DNA from: Incurvaria masculella
Lineage: Eukaryota; Arthropoda; Insecta; Lepidoptera; Incurvariidae
Direction: 5' to 3'
Length of the DNA: 64,000 bases
NCBI GenBank assembly: GCA_946894095.1
Contig: OX335642.1
Span: 20,285,021-20,349,020 of the forward strand
Position numbers and translations under genes: made by a program. Shown here piece by piece: positions 28,501 to 34,500 of the stretch (positions are counted from its first letter, which is position 1; each line of letters opens with the position of its first letter). The notes beneath the pieces are model-generated. The model worked only from the letters and a program-made list of their open reading frames with translations, did no database searches and was not told the DNA's origin.

Positions 28501-31500
28501 TGAGCAAAATTTGGGATCTCTAATAAGAAATATGGGCGTGATCTTCTTTCCCCGTTTGTTTGGGAAGTTGAGCGGGTTGGGTCACCTTAAAAATTAAAAT
28601 TATTGGTTAAAGTGGCAATTAGAGATGCGTACCAACATTTAAAATGTGCATTATATCTGGATTTACAGTACAAAGCGCAATTGAATCCGGAGATAATCCA
28701 CGTTTTAAACTTTGCGCGCCGAATTACACATTTATAAATATTATGAGCTCTTCAAATGGCACGTAACAAAACTGACAGGCATCTCAAGTAAGGTGGCTTA
28801 AAATAACAGTTATAAATCACATAATACATGTATAACAATGTATGTTTCCTCCGATAGCGATGAACTTATTTTTGTGTACATATGTTGTCATTAAAATTTA
28901 AAATGTGTCCATCTTTGAAATGTTTTTGACTAAAGGTAGAAATCCCAATGGAAAGGAGTGATTTGTTTATGTATAAATGTCAGTTTACTTCCTATACCAT
29001 ACGTTCCAATTTGTAATGCAAAATATAGATTGCACAAAACATGGATAGGACAACGGACGTCGAGAGCGGAACTGTGTATTCTCTGCGCTCAAGTTCCTGC
29101 CGGCTAGCTGAAGAGGTTTTTACCACCCCTAGTCCCAAACTTTGCTTGAAGCCTTGCTCTACTGGCCAAGGGAGTGTCCATTAATTACGTAAGGTGTTCC
29201 CCCTTGATGAGATGTCGTGAGATTTGGCTCGACCCCCTCCCTCCCTCCTAATCTCAAGTGAGATTTGTCAAAATGCGTATTTTTGTTTAAATATGTTAAC
29301 CTGTGTTGACTGCGTAGAATTTATTTCAAACAGGTCCTTAATTACCTACGGATTTACGAGGGAAGCTTCCATATTTCGTGAGAAACAAGTTTCACTTTAT
29401 TTAACCCCATTTTCTCGCAACTGATCCTCCACACTGGTTCTTGCGGAAAAATAAAGAACGTGATATTTACAGAGACCGCTCTTCTTCACCACGTGAGATT
29501 GGGTTGGATTTGATTCGACCCCCTTCCTCCCTCAACGCCTCACGTAATTGATGGACGCCCCCCAATGGGCCCGGATATGTTCGGTGAGGCCATTCAAAGC
29601 TGGGTTCAACATCTTCGTTCGGAGTCTCACCATCGGCCTCCGCGAGCGCCCGCTCGAACACGAGCGCGACTAGCTGGCGCACGGTGGCGGCGGCCGCGTG
29701 GCTCGTGCCAGCGTCCCGCGCCTCCGACGCGCACACCATGCGGATGCACAGCACCAGGGTCTGTCGAACAAAGCACGAACCGGTTGGCGGCTGAGACCAG
29801 TGGACCGACTTATCGGTTGATTGGCTGCCAAGCTAGCTGGCTGATTGGTGGATGGACTGTCTAAAATACTTAATTTTTTTAATGAAACCTGACATTATGA
29901 TATTAGCCCAATGCACCACATTATCGAATAAATTAGGTGTCACACCAGGACCTTCCCTTTATGAACTAGATGGAAAACACGGACAATTTTTCATTGCTGC
30001 TTCGACCATCTTTTCATCCAATGCGATTATCAACCTGGACGGGCTTAAACCCTACAACCTAGTAGGAGAAGGAGACCTACAGTTTTATATGGTTTCCGAA
30101 CCTGGAGCAGTTCGTAGGTACTTATCCAACTCAGAAAGAGAAAGTGGTGCATGAACGGGTGAGGATTTGAACCCAGACCTCTGGTATACAAGGCAAAGCC
30201 CCCGCACTATTCATTATAATTCTATCTAAGCATTGTAAACTAAACGACGTTTTGGTCTGTCGTATGCGGTCCATCATCTGGGCGAGCGCCTGTGTGCAGA
30301 TGAGCCTTCAGTCAGTAGTGACTTACAATATAGTGTAAACACCCACTGTCCAGTTTTCGTATGTTTTTTTTTATGCAACTGGACATGGATGGATAATACC
30401 ACACCTTCTGTTATGGTATTAGCCCAACACACCACATGGGAACTAGGTGCCATGCCAGGACCTTCCTTATATTGCACGGCTACATTGTACTGGATGGAAA
30501 ACACGGACAATTTTCATTGCCGCTTCGACCATCGTTCATCCAATGCGATGGTACCAACCCGGGCGGGATAAACCCTACCACCTAGTAAGTAAGAAAGGGG
30601 ACCTACAGTTTAACGTGGAATCCAAACCACGGCCAGCCTCTCTCAACAGTCGAATGGTTACCCATCCAAGACCAGACCGGACCCAGCGTTGCTTAACTTC
30701 GGAGAGCGATCGCCGAAGTGTCGCGCCACTGGGCCATTGAGGCTGACAATGTGTGTATGTGCACCATAAATTCGTTCTGTGTGCCCTTGGAGGTAGAGCG
30801 AAAAATTATCCACAAGGTTTTGTAATATTTCGAATCAACAATGTATGAACCTACCTTCACAGTTTTTTGTTTTGATACTTCTATTTTATCGTTTGGTTGT
30901 ACAGCACAAGCAAATTGTCTTCGATACCTTTTCTCTCAAAATTTACTATTCTTGTGCCACATAATTCTTCCTCGGTGCCCTAATAAGTGTCTAGCCTGGC
31001 GATCTCCACAGCGGGCCCCCTAACCAACGGAAGGATCCAGGTAACGACGTCCTAGGGCGCCAGTAAGCATCTCCCACTCCAAGGGACGGTAGACATTTTT
31101 ATTTTCACACAAAATCAAAATCTATAATTACAGTCCACTCCCCATTTCAGCACATTCTTTGGCCTTCGATCCGAATTTTATATGTAAAGCTACTTGTGGA
31201 GATGTTTTCGTGTCCTTTTTCGTAACTACTTCAATTAATTTGTATTACTTTTTATTCAAATTCCAATGTTTATATTTCTCACATTTTCGTCATTGTTGCA
31301 TCATTTCTCAGGTAGACACATTCAGTTTATTACCGCATAATTAGTTTCATTCATTTGCTGCAATCTAAACATAAAATAGTTACAAAATATATTTGAAATT
31401 CAAACTATGTTGGGTGCAGGTAGAAACGAAATAAACTTCGTAAATTTTTACATAAATTGACAATGACAATAACAGACCATCTACAATCGCGAGAATGTTT

Positions 31501-34500
31501 TCTCGCGATTGTAGATTGTCATTACTTTCGTGTTTTTTAGTTGTAAAAAATGGGCAATCCTAAGCAAAATGAGTCACAATCAGAGAGTGGCGGTGCAGAT
31601 AGGTTTCGTGTGGCTCGAGCTTATGCATTGTTGAGGTTAGAACATATATTGAGCTTAACAAGTGGTGATTCTTTGTCAGTTGAAATTGCATCTAGTAGAC
31701 TAGTAGTAAATAGAATCACCTTTCTGTTACAAAATCAACTGTCAGCGCTGCACCTTCCCCCGCGAGTGTAATAAAATTACTGCGAATAACACTAAAATCA
31801 TTCAATGGACAATTGGAGAATTGGCTTCCGTTTATCAAGATGTTCAATGAGTGCACTGCAAGCCGGAATTATCTGATGTGGACAAACTACATACTCCTCC
31901 TCCAAACTCATCTCATCATTGGAAGGTAAGCCCCTCAATTTTGTCAAAGGCTTCCCCATCACTAGTGCTAGTTATAAAGATGCTTACGACACACTTTATC
32001 GTCATTATAATTGTACTCGACATATCGCTGCTACAGTATGTGAAATACTTCTAACACGTGATACGGTCAAAGTGTCGAACGCTTCCGAGCTGCAATGCTT
32101 GGAGAATATTTATGTAGAAAAATTGGCCATTCTTGCTAAATTTAAATTACCAGATAAAAACTGCATGCTGGTTCATCTCTTCTGGTCAAAATTAGATCGT
32201 ACGACGCGAGAATGTTTCGAATTGGAACATCAGACATCAAGTCAAGTTTACAAGCATTCGTTCGCAAGCGCTATCAGGCCGTCAGCTTGGCCAATCCATA
32301 TAGTTCTACCCCTATAAAGACAACAAAAAAAAAGGGGGGGGGGGGGGGGGAATAATGCTTGTACTGTCTCATCAAATACACATAAAAATCATGCTTTATT
32401 AATTCTGTTCCAATTTGTGTTATCTGTTCGGAATCACACAACATTTGGGCGTGTCCCAAATTCCTAGAAAAAGATCCCAATTATAGGTATAGTCTTGTCA
32501 AAGAAAAAGTCTTTGCAGTAAATTGCATGCAGTAAAAAATTGTCATTCAAAACATCGGTGTTCCAAGTGTACTTTCTCGCATAACAATACATTACACTTT
32601 CCTCCCACAACTCCTGAGACGCATACAGGCCATTCAGAAACATCCTCACATCAACCTGTCACGCTCGCTTCCCATAACTTTCAGTCTCCTTCGCTTCATT
32701 TCATTTTTTCATTTTTCATTTCATTTCTTATCCATAGGTAGGATACCTACACTAGGACACGTTAACAATCTATCGGTTCGAGAAGAGCTGACATACAAGT
32801 TTCATTAATTAATGAATTAAGAAGTAGTTTATATTACACATATAAAGTTTTACAATATTGAGGTCTATGGTCATACAAATTTATCCTAATTACTCTGTTC
32901 AGGAGTATACAGCCATCGTCATTTTGGATATCATATATCACGTCAGGATAAAAAAATAAAATATATATAAAATAAATAATTACTATGTTCAGGTGAATAC
33001 AGCCATCGTCATTTTTGATATCAAATACCACGTCAACATTACGATGAATATAAAATAATAATCATAATACAAAGTTGTACTCGTAAAGAAACATCTGATC
33101 TACATTAAAAATCTATCGTCCAAACCTTCCTTAATAGTATAATAGCTTTTATTTACCAACAATGCTTTAACTCTTTTCTTAAATAAATTGTCTCCTAGAT
33201 TTTTTATATCGTCTGACAATTTATTGTAAAACCTCGCACTATTACATACAAAGCTCTTGGAGGTTTTGTCCAGTCTGTGCCTTATGTTCTGTATTTTTTG
33301 TTTACCACGTGTGTTATGATTGTGTACATCTTCATTCAGAGTGTATTCATGATTATGTTTCTTTGTGTACATAATATTCTGATATATGTATGCACTTGGT
33401 AATGTCATGATCCCTAACTCGCTAAAAACATTTCTTCATTTGCTTCATAGGAATTTGCTTCATTGGAAAAGCTAGATGATATAAACGCTCACGAACCCTC
33501 GCCAGGCAGTCGCCGTGCACAAGGTCGGAGCTGGTCATCAGCAGAGCGGCCGTCTGCAGCAGCTTCAGTTCGAGCAGAGAGGCCTGCCCGAGGTCGCTGA
33601 GGCAGTCGACGATGTGCCGAGCGCCCTTCGCGTCGATGTGCTGCTGAGCGATGAGCCGCTGGATCGTGCCGAGGCAGAACTGGAAGTCAAGTTCAGGGGT
33701 GCTATCTAAGGTTATTTTATTTTTTTATTTACATACACTACAATATATCGTATGTTTCATAGTAATGCACTAACTGGCAATCTTTTTAACAAAATCTGGA
33801 TGACATTGATTTATTCTATTATTTTATTTATTTTTGTTTTATTGTCGTTTGATATATTTTTTAGGGTACCGTACCCAAAGAGTGCCAACAGAATCCTATT
33901 ATTAAGCCTCCGCTGTCCGTCCGCCTGTCCGCCTGTCACAAGGCTGTATCTCATGAACAGTAATAGGTAGGTAGAAATGTGAAATTTTCAGCAGAGTGTG
34001 TATTTATTTTGCGGCTATAACAACATTTTGGAAATAAAAAAACAGGGGGATCCCATACAAAAAACCTGATTTTTTGTGTTAAATCAATACGATGGGACAT
34101 GTGCCCTTCGTGTACGAGTCCGACTCGCACTAGGCCGGTTTTTTTTATTGTGAATCTGGATATGAATGGCTACACTACATCTTGTTTATGAGCAAAACAC
34201 ACCACATTTCTGAAGGAATTAAGTGACATGCCAGAGCTTTCCTGTTCCGATTGCAGCTTCGACTATGTTTCCCTGCAATGGTACCAACCCAGGCAGGGTT
34301 AAGCTCGCCTGAGCTTACAGTTTTACCTAGGGAAGCTATAGTATAACATAGAATCCGAACCATGGAAATTTGTGACGAAATGCTCTGAAGAGAACGGAAG
34401 TGGTGTATGAACGGGGCGAGGAAAGGACCCAGGAGAAGTAAGGCCCCATGCCCTGAGTTACTAGCAGCTTCATAACATTATTAATGCAGTGGACTAACCT

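Noticed and set aside
30657..30742. A 5S rRNA gene
   Set aside because: Only the internal-promoter part resembles 5S; the sequence runs straight into SINE body, lacks a proper 3' end, and the same structure is repeated at 34957-35331.
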